DNA of 64,000 bases from Halomarina halobia (GTDB lineage: Archaea > Halobacteriota > Halobacteria > Halobacteriales > Haloarculaceae): contig NZ_CP119992.1 of NCBI RefSeq assembly GCF_029338575.1, positions 124,001 through 188,000 of the forward strand, given 5' to 3'. Below the pieces are notes generated by a model, which was not told the DNA's origin, did not search any database, and was given only the letters and a program-made list of their open reading frames with translations. Below are positions 7,854 to 16,484 of the stretch, in pieces. How positions within the stretch are numbered: the first letter of the stretch is position 1; each line of letters starts with the position of its first letter. The translations under genes and the position numbers were made by a program.

Positions 7854-8765
7854 TCAGCGGGTCGTGAGGTCGGCCGCGAACACGAAGTCCGGTTCGTCGC
7901 CGATGCCCGCACGGGCGTAGGCGGCGTCGGAGACGGCCTCGACGGTCTCGGGGACGAGCACGCGCGTCCGGTCCGCACCCAGGGCCGCGGCGTCGGCGGC
8001 GACGGCCGCGAACAGCGACCGCGCGTGGTCGTGGTCCTCCCACGCCCCGACGCCGTACTCCGCCCACGTCTCCGTCTCGCCCGCCTCGTCCGGGCGCTCG
8101 TACGTGCGCGTCCGGTAGGTCATCGCGCGCGTCCCGCCGTCCTGCACGGCGAACAGCCCCTCCCCGTCCGCCGCGCGGCGGAGGCGTTCGCGGGTGACCT
8201 CCGACAGCGCCCACGACTCGCCCGTGTCGAGGCCGAGGCCGTGGAGGTGCTCGCGCGCGGGGCTGTCCGTCCAGTAGGTCCACGCGGCGTCCGGGTCGGC
8301 GACGACCGGGTGATCGGGGGTCGCGTCGGCGTCGGGTTCGGGGTGCGCCCAGCGGAACTCGGTCTCGGGCTCGAACCCCGCGGCGCGCGACTGGCCGATC
8401 CCCGCGACGTTCCACGAGAAGACCATGTTTCGACAGACCGTCGCGCCCGCCGCCGCGGCCCAGTCGAACACGGCGCGGGTCAGGTCGAGGCTGACGCCCT
8501 CCCCCCGGAAGTCGGGGTTGACGCGCATCCCCTGGGCCCACGCCTCGGTCGGGGAGAGGAGCACGCTCTGACAGATGCCGGCGATCTCCCCGCCGGCGTC
8601 GAGGACGAGCGTCCGCTGGTCGTCGCCGTCGCCCTCGATCCAGTCGTCGAAGACGTGCTCGATGTAGTCGCCCGCGCCGCGGTCGGGCCACGTGTCGGCG
8701 GTAAACGCCACGACCGCCTCCCTGTCCTCCGCACGCGCGCGGCGCACCTCGACGGCGTCGGTCAC
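7854..8765 (-). CDS. GNAT-family N-acetyltransferase
   Basis: 303 residues. The N-terminal half (about 3-145) is a GNAT domain: VRRARAEDREAVVAFTADTWP starts the fold and MRVNPDFRGEGVSLDLTRAVF is motif A, which binds acetyl-CoA pyrophosphate. The second half is longer than one GNAT domain and may be a degenerate second copy (residues about 180-303, including EYGVGAWEDHDHARSLFAAV). GTG start overlaps the gatD stop as GTGA, so it is the second gene of a gatD operon. The acceptor substrate is unknown. Confidence 0.82.
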   Translation of the reverse strand: MTDAVEVRRARAEDREAVVAFTADTWPDRGAGDYIEHVFDDWIEGDGDDQRTLVLDAGGEIAGICQSVLLSPTEAWAQGMRVNPDFRGEGVSLDLTRAVFDWAAAAGATVCRNMVFSWNVAGIGQSRAAGFEPETEFRWAHPEPDADATPDHPVVADPDAAWTYWTDSPAREHLHGLGLDTGESWALSEVTRERLRRAADGEGLFAVQDGGTRAMTYRTRTYERPDEAGETETWAEYGVGAWEDHDHARSLFAAVAADAAALGADRTRVLVPETVEAVSDAAYARAGIGDEPDFVFAADLTTR

Positions 8766-10006
8766 GTCCACGGCACCGACCGCTCGGTCAGCTCGCCCGC
8801 GATCGGCGTCCGCATCGTCTCCTCGACCGCCTCGGCGTTGGCCAGCGCCCACATCAGCTTCACCTTCGCCGTGCCGGGGAGCATGTCCTCGCCCTCGACC
8901 ACGCCGGCCGCTATCAGGTCGCGGCCCGTGTCGTAGACGCGGTCGCAGACCCGCCCCGCGAGACACCCGCTGGTCATGACGACCACCGTCCCGTCGTCGA
9001 TCATCGACTCGATCTCTGGGATGAGGTCCGTGTGGACGTGTCCGAGGCCCGTCCCCTCGATCACGAGGCCCGCCTTCCCCGCGCAGCAGTCGAGCAGCGC
9101 CTCGTCCATCCCGGGGGTGAACTTCAGCAGTTCGACCTCGGTCTCCAGGTCGGGCGCGATGGCGAGTTCGACCCCGCCGCGCGGGGCGTACTCGCGGTCG
9201 AACGTGACCGCCTCCGTCCCGTAGTCGACGTGCCCGAGGGGCTCGTTGCCGACGGTCTCGAAGGCGTCGCGCCGGGAGGTGTGGTTCTTGCGGACGCGCG
9301 TGCCCCGGTGGAGCGCGCAGCGGTCGTCGCTCTCGGTGGCGTGCATGCAGACGAGCACCTCCGCGCAGTCGGCCTTCGCCGCCTCGACCGAACAGACCGC
9401 GTTCATCACGTTGTCCGAGGAGGGACGGTCGGCCGAGCGCTGGCTGCCCGTGAAGACGATGGGGACGGGCGTGTCGAGCACGAACGCCAGCGCGCTCGCG
9501 GTGTACTGCATCGTGTCCGTGCCGTGCATGACGACGACGCCGTCCGCGCCCGCCTCGATCTCCTCGTACACCGCCTCTGCGAGCTCCCGCCACACGTCGG
9601 GCGTCATGTTCTCCGAGAGGATGTTGGCGACGACGCGGCCGCGGTAGTTCGCCCGCCCCGCGAGGTCCGGAACGGCGCGGAGGACGTCCTCCGCGGTGAA
9701 CTGCGCCGTCACCGCGCCGGTGCGGTAGTCGACCGTGGAGGCGATCGTGCCGCCGGTCGAGATGAGCGCGATCGTCGGGAGGTCCTCGTCGAACGCGACC
9801 TCGGAGGTCGCCTCCTCGCCGCCGGCCCCGCCGACCTCGTAGACGTCGGATTCGAACACCGTCACGTCGCTTCCCTCCCGGTCGATGCCGACGTTGTACC
9901 CGCCGTCGAGTTTCACGACGACTTCCTCGGCCGTCGTGGACGGCATGAGGACGCCCTCGTAGACGCTGTCGCCGCGCTCGACGCGCACGCGGTCGCCTGG
10001 ATTCAT
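8762..10006 (-). CDS. gatD: Glu-tRNA(Gln) amidotransferase subunit D
   Basis: 414 residues. GatD is the L-asparaginase-like subunit that releases ammonia from Gln or Asn for GatE to convert Glu-tRNA(Gln) to Gln-tRNA(Gln) in archaea. Residues about 1-60 form the small N-terminal domain (GDRVRVERGDSVYEGVLMP); the asparaginase domain starts at LPTIALISTGGTIAS with the catalytic Thr of TGGTI, and the second active-site segment VVMHGTDTM is intact, as are TGSQRSADRPSSD and IEGTGLGHV. The partner gatE is not in the window. A TTAAGT box lies about 22-30 nt before the ATG. Confidence 0.95.
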   Translation of the reverse strand: MNPGDRVRVERGDSVYEGVLMPSTTAEEVVVKLDGGYNVGIDREGSDVTVFESDVYEVGGAGGEEATSEVAFDEDLPTIALISTGGTIASTVDYRTGAVTAQFTAEDVLRAVPDLAGRANYRGRVVANILSENMTPDVWRELAEAVYEEIEAGADGVVVMHGTDTMQYTASALAFVLDTPVPIVFTGSQRSADRPSSDNVMNAVCSVEAAKADCAEVLVCMHATESDDRCALHRGTRVRKNHTSRRDAFETVGNEPLGHVDYGTEAVTFDREYAPRGGVELAIAPDLETEVELLKFTPGMDEALLDCCAGKAGLVIEGTGLGHVHTDLIPEIESMIDDGTVVVMTSGCLAGRVCDRVYDTGRDLIAAGVVEGEDMLPGTAKVKLMWALANAEAVEETMRTPIAGELTERSVPWT

Positions 10007-10095
10007 GGGTCACCCTTCTCCGAGCCGGAACTTAACCCCACGGAAGCGCCCCGAACCGGGAAAAGGCACATATCCCGGCGCGCTAAACACCCGGT

Positions 10096-10557
10096 ATGTC
10101 GCGAACCGACGACCTCCTCCGGGAGCTCGAGACGAGCGAGGGCGGACGGTCGCGCGCCGCCGACTCGGAGGGGCGGAGCCGCCGCGCCCGCCTCCTCGGC
10201 CGGGCGAAGGGGCTGTTCTCCCCGAGGTACTTCCTCGTCGCGCTGGTGCTCACCGCCGTCGGGCTGGTTCTCGCGAGCGCGTTCCTCCCGTTCGTCCCCG
10301 GAGCGGGGCTCGTCGGCGTCTTCGTCGCCGCGTTCGGCCTCGGCCTGCTCTCTGGCCGCCGTCACTACCTCGAACTCGCCGTCGCGGGCGCGTTCGCCGC
10401 GACGCTCAGCGTCTTCACCGACTACGTCGTGTTCGCGCTCGTGGCCGACGCGGGCGCGACCCTCGCCGCGGCGGGTGCCGGGGCGGGCGCGCTCGTCGCG
10501 CTGGTCGGCCACTACTTCGGGCGCGACCTCCGGTCGGGGTTGACCGCGGACCTCTAG
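10096..10557 (+). CDS. Haloarchaeal membrane protein of unknown function
   Basis: 153 residues. A basic, Arg-rich cytosolic N-terminus of about 45 residues (RSRAADSEGRSRRARLLGR) is followed by four membrane segments, about 49-69, 72-90, 98-120 and 123-142. Glycine- and alanine-rich helices with a charged break (SGRRHYLEL) suggest a compact four-helix bundle. No catalytic motif is visible. Its last codon and TAG overlap the stop of the convergent regulator gene by 4 bp (shared CTAG). Confidence 0.65.
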   Translation: MSRTDDLLRELETSEGGRSRAADSEGRSRRARLLGRAKGLFSPRYFLVALVLTAVGLVLASAFLPFVPGAGLVGVFVAAFGLGLLSGRRHYLELAVAGAFAATLSVFTDYVVFALVADAGATLAAAGAGAGALVALVGHYFGRDLRSGLTADL

Positions 10558-11237
10558 CCGCTTCCCAGCCGCCAGCGGTCCCCCTCGTCTTCGACGACGC
10601 CTCGTTCGGACAGGCGGCGCAGCGCCTCCTCGACGAGCTCCGGGGCGGCGTCCGCCCGCCGGGCGATCTCGTCGACCCGCTCCGCGCCGTTGGCGAGCGC
10701 CGCGAGGACCTCCGCGTAGAAGCGCGCGTCGGTCCCTCCCGGCGACCCGAGGCCGGCGCTGTTCTGAACCTGCTCGGAGATGCCGTCCATCACCTCCGTC
10801 AGACGCCCCTGCACCCACCGCTGGGCCATCGAGAGTTCGCTCGAGAGCTTCTCCAGCCGTTCGAGTTCGGCCGCCAGTTCGACCAGTTCGGCCGCGTCGT
10901 CGGGGTTCGACACGTCGATCGAGAGGTACCGACAGCGCGTCATGTCCAGGCCGCGACTGGCGGGGTAGGCGCTCTTCGCGCCGAAGCCGTACGGCGAGAC
11001 GCTCACCTCGAGACGGAGGTTCCGCGCGATGGAGAAGTACTTGCGCCGCTGGTCGTCGACGCGCGAGTCGACCAGTCCGGCCTCCTCGAGCTTTCGGAGG
11101 TGGTCGATGACCGCCTTCGGGCTGACCCCCAGGTACTCGCTGATCTCGGTGACGTAACAGGGTTTTCGAGCCAGCAGGCGGAGAATGCGCCGACGGTTCT
11201 CGTTCCCTAGCAGGTCGAGCAACGCGGCGGAATCCAT
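10554..11237 (-). CDS. ArsR-like winged-helix regulator with two HTH regions
   Basis: 227 residues from the ATG at 11237. The N-terminal winged helix is LLDLLGNENRRRILRLLARKPCYVTEISEYLGVSPKAVIDHLRKLEEAGLV, followed by a middle region and a coiled segment (VELAAELERLEKLSSELS), and a second HTH-like region near the C-terminus (VDEIARRADAAPELVEEALRRLSERGVV). A TTG start at 11264 is also open, but the ATG fits the family's start just before the first HTH. A 13-bp palindrome overlaps the start codon, pointing to autoregulation. It follows a secreted-protein gene on the same strand by 57 bp. Confidence 0.85.
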   Translation of the reverse strand: MDSAALLDLLGNENRRRILRLLARKPCYVTEISEYLGVSPKAVIDHLRKLEEAGLVDSRVDDQRRKYFSIARNLRLEVSVSPYGFGAKSAYPASRGLDMTRCRYLSIDVSNPDDAAELVELAAELERLEKLSSELSMAQRWVQGRLTEVMDGISEQVQNSAGLGSPGGTDARFYAEVLAALANGAERVDEIARRADAAPELVEEALRRLSERGVVEDEGDRWRLGSG

Positions 11238-11249
11238 TACCTCAGGTAA
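11237..11249. promoter_or_regulatory. 13-bp palindrome at the start of the ArsR-like gene
   Basis: TTACCT-C-AGGTAA is a perfect 6+1+6 inverted repeat that begins at the first base of the ATG. Position and symmetry suit a dimeric winged-helix protein blocking its own transcription start or translation. Confidence 0.55.
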
Positions 11250-11294
11250 GTCGCCGTCGGACAAAACGGTGACGCTCCGGTCACGACGGACAGG

Positions 11295-12083
11295 TCAGCG
11301 GAGGAGCGCGCTGAGCGTCCCGTTTACGGTGTCCTCGACGGTGCCGAGGGGATCGCTATCGTTCGAGTCGGTCGATCCGTCGGAGCCGGTCGAACTGGTC
11401 GAATTGGTCGCGTTCGACCCGTTCGAATCCTCCCCGGCGGCTTCCGTTCCGTCGCCGACGATCGGGAGCGACCCGTTCGAATCGTTCGAATCGGACGCGG
11501 GCTCGCGGGGCGGGTTCTCCGCCGACGGGGTGTCGGTGGTCACCCGTCCCGGCGTCCGGTCCGGCCCGTCGCCGTCGGCGATGGCGGGTGCGTCGGGAGT
11601 CGCTCGGTCGAGCGTCACGGTCCGCTGCTGCAGTTTCACGAGGCCGGGTGCGTCGGTCGCGGTCCGGTTCGACGCGTCGACCGCGTCCTCGATGTCCGTC
11701 CTGAGCGCGTCGATCTGCGCCTCGATGACCGCCTTGCGGATCTGCGCGCCGACGGTCGCCCGCACGCCGGCCTCCGATCGGCTCTCGTTCAGCGCATCGA
11801 TGCGGCGCTCGAGCGCCCGCTCGCGCTGCTCGAGGAGTCGCTTCCGCTCCGCCTCGCTCTTTGCGTTCTCGAACGCGGCCTCCCACATCTCCCGATCGAC
11901 CTCGTGTTGCGTCTCGACGGCGCTGACCTGCATGAACGAGGAGATGGTGGTTCCGAGACTCCGATTGGTCTCCTCCGGTTGCGTCGCCGACCCCGCGGTC
12001 GCCCCCGCTCCGCTGAGCGCCGCGGCGACCGTGACCAGGAGGACCGTCCCCAACGTGATCGCAGCCCCCTTCCTGAGCATCAC
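11295..12083 (-). CDS. Secreted/surface protein with coiled coil and Ser/Asn/Asp-rich tail
   Basis: 262 residues. A Sec-type signal peptide (KGAAITLGTVLLVTVAAAL, cleaved near residue 30) precedes a helical, probably coiled-coil region at about 60-140 (AKSEAERKRLLEQRERALERR and following). Residues about 145-245 are low complexity, rich in Ser, Asn, Thr and Asp, with many N-glycosylation sequons (NGS, NSTS, NRT). It may sit on the cell surface between membrane and S-layer. Two adjacent ATGs (12083, 12080) are possible starts; a CTTTTAAG box lies 20-30 nt upstream. Function unknown; the regulator downstream may control it. Confidence 0.72.
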   Translation of the reverse strand: MMLRKGAAITLGTVLLVTVAAALSGAGATAGSATQPEETNRSLGTTISSFMQVSAVETQHEVDREMWEAAFENAKSEAERKRLLEQRERALERRIDALNESRSEAGVRATVGAQIRKAVIEAQIDALRTDIEDAVDASNRTATDAPGLVKLQQRTVTLDRATPDAPAIADGDGPDRTPGRVTTDTPSAENPPREPASDSNDSNGSLPIVGDGTEAAGEDSNGSNATNSTSSTGSDGSTDSNDSDPLGTVEDTVNGTLSALLR

Positions 12084-12153
12084 CTCTCGATTACGGGTAC
12101 TGGCTTAAAAGGGGGTGACTCCGTTCGGACCGTTCAAATCGGACAATGACCCA

Positions 12154-12828
12154 TTAAACGGTCCTTTCATCCTTATCGAGGCGGCTAAACGCCGACGAGG
12201 CGAGCCACACGCTGACGAACGTCGTGAGGACGGTGAGCAGCGGCAAGGCGAGACCGGGCTCGTACCGGAGCGGGGGATAGAGGAGACACCGTCGGCCCAC
12301 GCGCCCGAGCGCGCAGCTACCGATCACCGCCGCGAACCCGTAGTCGACGAAGTCGTTGAGGAGCGCCGTCCCCAGCGCGAACGCGAGCGCGCCCCGCGTG
12401 GTGCGCCCGAAGTGCGGCAGGAGGTACGCCTCGCCGATGAACGCGAGGTGGGTGAGCATGATCCCGAAGTAGGCCCACGCTTCGGGGAAGTAGAGCGAGA
12501 CGCGGAGGTTGAGCGCCACCGCCGTCCAGAGCCCGTACTTCACCAGCCAGACGAACGAGAGCGTGTGGAGGTAGGCGAGCGGTCGGTTGACCGGAGCGTC
12601 GCGGAGCCGCCGGCCGAGGTTCGGCAGGAGCGTCGCGAACGACAGGGCGGCGAGGAAGGTCGCCGCCGGGGAGTCGGCGTAGAGCGGCCAGACGAACGTG
12701 TTCACCCCCGGCATCGTCTCGACGTAGTAGCGGACCCCCACGAGCACCGCCGCGACGTTCGCGACGAGCAACCACACCAGACTCGGCGCGTTCTCGAGGT
12801 AGTACCTCGCCCACCGGTCGGGGATCAT
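12154..12828 (-). CDS. DUF1405 family membrane protein
   Basis: 224 residues with about six membrane segments. The pattern RYYLENAPSLVWLLVANVAAVLVGVRYYVETMP and SFATLLPNLGRRL followed by SFVWLVKYGLWTA fits DUF1405 (related to Bacillus YpjA), a family of unknown function. The conserved KYGLWT near residue 95 and TRGALAF are visible. It is divergent from the DUF5802 gene. No signal sequence beyond the first membrane helix. Confidence 0.8.
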   Translation of the reverse strand: MIPDRWARYYLENAPSLVWLLVANVAAVLVGVRYYVETMPGVNTFVWPLYADSPAATFLAALSFATLLPNLGRRLRDAPVNRPLAYLHTLSFVWLVKYGLWTAVALNLRVSLYFPEAWAYFGIMLTHLAFIGEAYLLPHFGRTTRGALAFALGTALLNDFVDYGFAAVIGSCALGRVGRRCLLYPPLRYEPGLALPLLTVLTTFVSVWLASSAFSRLDKDERTV

Positions 12829-12936
12829 ACCGGAGACCGGTCGCCCGCCGTGAAAGCGATGTCGACTGAAAGCGCGCCGTCATAAACGTTCCCGGAAACT
12901 CTTATGCGTGCGACTGATTAACATCCGGATGCACCG

Positions 12937-13281
12937 ATGTTCGAACGCTTCTCCGGTGGATACTATCTCGGACGGTTGTACGTCGAGCCGTACGACGGCG
13001 ACCGGCCGGTCATGCAGCGCGCGCAACACGAGTGGGTCAACCGACGCTACTACGCGTCGGGGGAGGGGATAGAGCGACTGGACTCGCCCCTCGTGATGAA
13101 ACTCGGTACCCGACACCTCGCGGTCCACGGCGAGGGCGGGATCCCCGAGGGGACGCTCGCCGTCCCCGCGGACCTCGTCGAGGAGGAGGACGACGACCTC
13201 CCCGACCTCCGCGAGGTGCTGCTGGCGAAGGTAGACCGCGCCGCGCAACTGCTCGACATGGGCGCTCCCGTCGGTATTTAG
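12937..13281 (+). CDS. DUF5802 family haloarchaeal protein
   Basis: 114 residues, soluble and acidic. FERFSGGYYLGRLYVEPYDGDRPVM at the N-terminus and the following WVNRRYYA are typical of DUF5802, found only in haloarchaea. A CTTATG box at 12901-12906 lies 31-36 nt before the ATG. The C-terminal helix contains VLLAKVDRAAQLLDMG. Function unknown. It is 24 bp upstream of the Vms1-like gene, in the same direction. Confidence 0.8.
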   Translation: MFERFSGGYYLGRLYVEPYDGDRPVMQRAQHEWVNRRYYASGEGIERLDSPLVMKLGTRHLAVHGEGGIPEGTLAVPADLVEEEDDDLPDLREVLLAKVDRAAQLLDMGAPVGI

Positions 13282-13305
13282 TCACGCCCCTCCCTCGGTC
13301 CGGGC

Positions 13306-14193
13306 ATGCTCGACCGGTTGCTCGGTCGCGAGGGGCTCCGCGACCGCATCGACGACCTGGAGGAGGAGCGCCGCCACCTCGAACGACGGCTCGACGCCGA
13401 ACGCGAGCGCCGCAGCGAGGCGGTCACCGCCCGCCAGGAGGCCGAAGAGCGCGTCAACCGACTGGAGGATCGGATCGCGGGGCTGCGCGGCGAACTCGAC
13501 GAGCGCGACGCGCCCGACCTCGCGTTCCGCCACCGCGAGGCGATGGGCCGTCGCCGCACCGAATCGGTCCTGGATCGGCTGGAGTGCGTCGCGACCGGGC
13601 CGGAGGGCGCGCTCTCCGCGATGGTCGCGGACGGGGGCGAGGTGCCGGGTCCCCTCGCGGACCTGCTGGGCGAGCGGCGGGCGCTGGTCGCCCGGGCGGC
13701 CCCGTGCCTCGTCTACGCCGACGACGCCCACCTGGTGGGCGTCGCGCTCTCGCCGCCGCTCGCCCCCGACCCGTTCTGCGAGTGGGGCGACGGCTTCCGC
13801 GTCGAGCGCGAGTGGTTCCTCCCGTCGGGCCGCCACGCCCTCGCGCTCGTGCGCGCGGACACCTTCGCGCTCGGCGTCTACGACGGCGACGAGCGCGTCT
13901 CCTCCGAGGGGTTCGAGAGCGACGTGAAGGAGCAGCACTCGAAGGGCGGCTTCTCGCAGGGGCGCTTCGAGCGCGTCCGCGACGGGCAGATTCGCGACCA
14001 CCTCGACCGCTGTGCGGAGGCGCTCGACCAGGTGGGCGGGATCCCCCTCTACGTCGTCGGCGAGCGCACCGTCCTCGATCGGTTCGCGGACCGCGCCGCG
14101 GTCACGCGCGCGGTGGACGCGACGGGCGACCCGGCGGACGCGCTCGCCGACGCCCGCCGCGCGTTCTGGCGGACGCGCCTGGCGGCGCTCTGA
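13306..14193 (+). CDS. Vms1/ANKZF1-family (VLRF1) peptidyl-tRNA hydrolase
   Basis: 295 residues. Residues about 8-75 form a charged coiled coil (LEEERRHLERRLDAERERR and on). The remainder is an eRF1-like VLRF1 domain: the loop EQHSKGGFSQGRFERVRDGQI carries the catalytic Gln equivalent to that of yeast Vms1 and mammalian ANKZF1, which free nascent chains from tRNA on stalled 60S subunits. The archaeal proteins are thought to rescue stalled ribosomes likewise. Closely follows DUF5802 (24 bp). Followed by an inverted repeat at 14196. Confidence 0.87.
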   Translation: MLDRLLGREGLRDRIDDLEEERRHLERRLDAERERRSEAVTARQEAEERVNRLEDRIAGLRGELDERDAPDLAFRHREAMGRRRTESVLDRLECVATGPEGALSAMVADGGEVPGPLADLLGERRALVARAAPCLVYADDAHLVGVALSPPLAPDPFCEWGDGFRVEREWFLPSGRHALALVRADTFALGVYDGDERVSSEGFESDVKEQHSKGGFSQGRFERVRDGQIRDHLDRCAEALDQVGGIPLYVVGERTVLDRFADRAAVTRAVDATGDPADALADARRAFWRTRLAAL

Positions 14194-14195
14194 CC

Positions 14196-14272
14196 TACTG
14201 TCGGCCGTACCGCTCCGCGATCCCCGGTATCACGGACACCGGATGTGCGATGGGGACGTCCCGCCGACAGTA
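14196..14272. repeat. TACTGTCGG...CCGACAGTA inverted repeat
   Basis: TACTGTCGG at 14196-14204 is matched in reverse complement by 14264-14272, spanning 77 bp. The left arm continues as CCGTAC, like the element at 287-302 (one base differs). It starts 3 bp after the Vms1-family stop. Inner pairing is weaker: CCGGT (14224-14228) with ACCGG (14238-14242). Confidence 0.7.
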
Positions 14273-14325
14273 CACCGCTCGGGCGATCACGTGGTGCTTA
14301 ATGCCCCCCGCGCGGAGTGGTCGGT

Positions 14326-15363
14326 ATGCGACTCGCGGTACTTGCACACGGGAAGTTCCCCGACGACGCGAAGACGGCGGTCGGACTGCTCCGCTACGGC
14401 GACCACGACGTGGCGGCGGTCCTGGATAGAGACCTCGCCGACGGGCGGTCGGACGCGGCCGCCGGCGCGCGCGTCTCCGACTACCTGCCGGACGTTCAGG
14501 ACGCGCCCGTCGTCGCCGGCATCGACGACGTACCCGAGATCGACGCGCTGGTGATCGGCATCGCGCCCATCGGCGGCGGCTTCGACGAGTCGTGGCGCGA
14601 CGACGTGCGCGGCGCGCTCTCCCGGGGCTGCGACGTCTGGTCGGGGCTGCACTACTTCCTCTCCGAGGACGAGGAGTTCGCCCGCCTCGCCGACGAGCAC
14701 GGCTGCGAGCTGTGGGACGTGCGCCGGCCCCCGGCCGACCTCACCGTCGCGGAGGGCGTCGCCCGCGACCTCGACGCGACGATCGTCACGACCGTCGGGA
14801 CGGACTGCTCGGTCGGGAAGATGACCGCCACGCTCGAACTCCTGGAGGCGGCCCGCGACGCCGGTCTGAACGCCGGGTTCGTCCCCACCGGACAGACGGG
14901 GATCATGATCGAGGGGTGGGGCATCCCCATCGACCGGACGATCAGCGACTTCACGGCGGGCGCGGTCGAGCGGATGCTGGTCGAACGGGCGGCGGAGTAC
15001 GACTACCTCCTCGTCGAGGGGCAGGGCTCCATCGTCCACCCGGCCTACTCCGCCGTCACGTGCGGCATCCTCCACGGCTCGATGCCGGATCACCTCGTGC
15101 TCTGTCACGAGGCGGGCCGCGAGGTCGTCCACGGCTACGAGGCGTTCGACCTGCTGGAGCCGGGGGCGGCCGCCGCGCTCTACGAGTCGCTGGCCGAACC
15201 CGTCCACCCCGCCGAGGTGGTCGGCGGGGCGGTCAACACCGCCGGCATCGCGGACGACGGGGCGGCCCGCGAGGCGCTCGCCGACTTCGGCGACGCCATC
15301 GACGCGCCCGCGACCGATCCGGTGCGCTTCGACGCGGACGACCTCGTGGAGGCGATCAGGTGA
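14326..15363 (+). CDS. dgcN: DUF1611 protein, likely D-glutamate N-acetyltransferase (DgcN-like)
   Basis: 345 residues with DUF1611 organisation: an N-terminal Rossmann-like part (about 1-125), then a P-loop-like domain from TIVTTVGTDCSVGKMTATLE with TGQTGIMIEGWGIPIDRTISDF and the active-site region VEGQGSIVHPAYSAVTCGILHG. In marine Proteobacteria and haloarchaea, DgcN acetylates D-glutamate and DgcA racemises the N-acetyl product to the L-form. The immediate overlap (GTGA) with an enolase-superfamily gene matches that pair. A GCTTAAT box about 26 nt before the ATG at 14326 supports this start over the GTG at 14317. Confidence 0.75.
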   Translation: MRLAVLAHGKFPDDAKTAVGLLRYGDHDVAAVLDRDLADGRSDAAAGARVSDYLPDVQDAPVVAGIDDVPEIDALVIGIAPIGGGFDESWRDDVRGALSRGCDVWSGLHYFLSEDEEFARLADEHGCELWDVRRPPADLTVAEGVARDLDATIVTTVGTDCSVGKMTATLELLEAARDAGLNAGFVPTGQTGIMIEGWGIPIDRTISDFTAGAVERMLVERAAEYDYLLVEGQGSIVHPAYSAVTCGILHGSMPDHLVLCHEAGREVVHGYEAFDLLEPGAAAALYESLAEPVHPAEVVGGAVNTAGIADDGAAREALADFGDAIDAPATDPVRFDADDLVEAIR

Positions 15364-16397
15364 CGCTGACCGCGGCGTTCGAGCGCGTCTCCCTCCCGCT
15401 CGCCCACCCGTTCGGCATCTCCCGGGGCACGCAGACGACCGCCGAGAACGTGGTCGTGCGAGTGAGCGACGGCGAGCGCACCGGCGTCGGGGCGGCCGCC
15501 CCCTCGACCTACTACGGCGAGACGGCCGCCACCGTCGAGGCCGTCCTGCCCGACCTGCTCGACGCGTGCGAGGCGGTCGACGACCCGCACAACCTGGACG
15601 GGATCGACGCCCGACTCGACGCGGTCGTCGGGGACAACCCCGCCGCCAAGGCGGCCGTCCGCATCGCCTGCTGCGACCTCGCGGCCAAGCGCCTCGACGT
15701 ACCGCTCTACCGGCTGTTCGGCCTCGACCCCGGCGAGACGATCACCTCCTCGTACACCGTCGGGATCGACGAGACGGACGTGATGCGCGAGAGGGCGGAG
15801 GAGGCCGTCGATGCGGGCTACGCCGTCCTCAAGACCAAGGTCGGGACCGACCGCGACGAGGAGATCCTCGAGGCCGTCCGCGGGGCCGCCCCCGACGCCC
15901 GCGTCCGCGTGGACGCCAACGCCGCGTGGACGCCCCGCGAGGCGGTCGAGATGAGCGAGGTGCTCGCCGCCTACGACGTGGAGTTCCTCGAACAGCCCGT
16001 CTCCCCCGCGAACCCGGACGACCTGCGGTACGTCTACGAGCGGTCCGCGGTGCCGATCGCCGCCGACGAGTCCTGCGTCACGCTCCCCGACGTGCCGCGG
16101 GTGGCGGACGCCTGCGACGTGGTGAACGTCAAGCTGATGAAGTGCGGCGGGCCGCGGCAGGCGGTCGAGATGATCCACGCCGCGCGCGCCCACGGCCTCG
16201 AGGTCATGCTCGGGTGCATGATCGAGACGAACGCGGCCATCGCCGCCGCCTGTCACCTCGCGCCGCTGCTCGACTACGCCGACCTCGACGGCTCGCTGCT
16301 GCTCGCGGAGGACCCCTACGAGGGCGTCCCGCTGCCCGACGGGCGCATCGACCTCTCGGGCGTCGACGCGCCCGGCACCGGCGCGCGGGCGCGGTAA
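15360..16397 (+). CDS. dgcA: Enolase-superfamily epimerase (dipeptide epimerase / DgcA-like)
   Basis: 345 residues of the mandelate racemase/muconate lactonising group. N-terminal capping domain about 1-120; barrel after that. Acid-base lysines appear in LKTKVG (KxK, near residue 158); metal ligands are D in RVDANAAW, E in FLEQPVS and D in AADESC; the second general base is the Lys of NVKLMKCGG. Length and motifs fit L-Ala-D/L-Glu epimerases and N-acetyl-D-glutamate racemase DgcA. Because it is translationally coupled to a dgcN homologue, the second assignment is preferred. Confidence 0.78.
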   Translation: MTLTAAFERVSLPLAHPFGISRGTQTTAENVVVRVSDGERTGVGAAAPSTYYGETAATVEAVLPDLLDACEAVDDPHNLDGIDARLDAVVGDNPAAKAAVRIACCDLAAKRLDVPLYRLFGLDPGETITSSYTVGIDETDVMRERAEEAVDAGYAVLKTKVGTDRDEEILEAVRGAAPDARVRVDANAAWTPREAVEMSEVLAAYDVEFLEQPVSPANPDDLRYVYERSAVPIAADESCVTLPDVPRVADACDVVNVKLMKCGGPRQAVEMIHAARAHGLEVMLGCMIETNAAIAAACHLAPLLDYADLDGSLLLAEDPYEGVPLPDGRIDLSGVDAPGTGARAR

Positions 16398-16484
16398 CTG
16401 CGTGATCGCGCGCACTGACCGCGCGCACGGGGTGCGCGTCCGCGACGGCACCTTTCAAGTCCCCCCGGCCCGCGGTGGGACACG

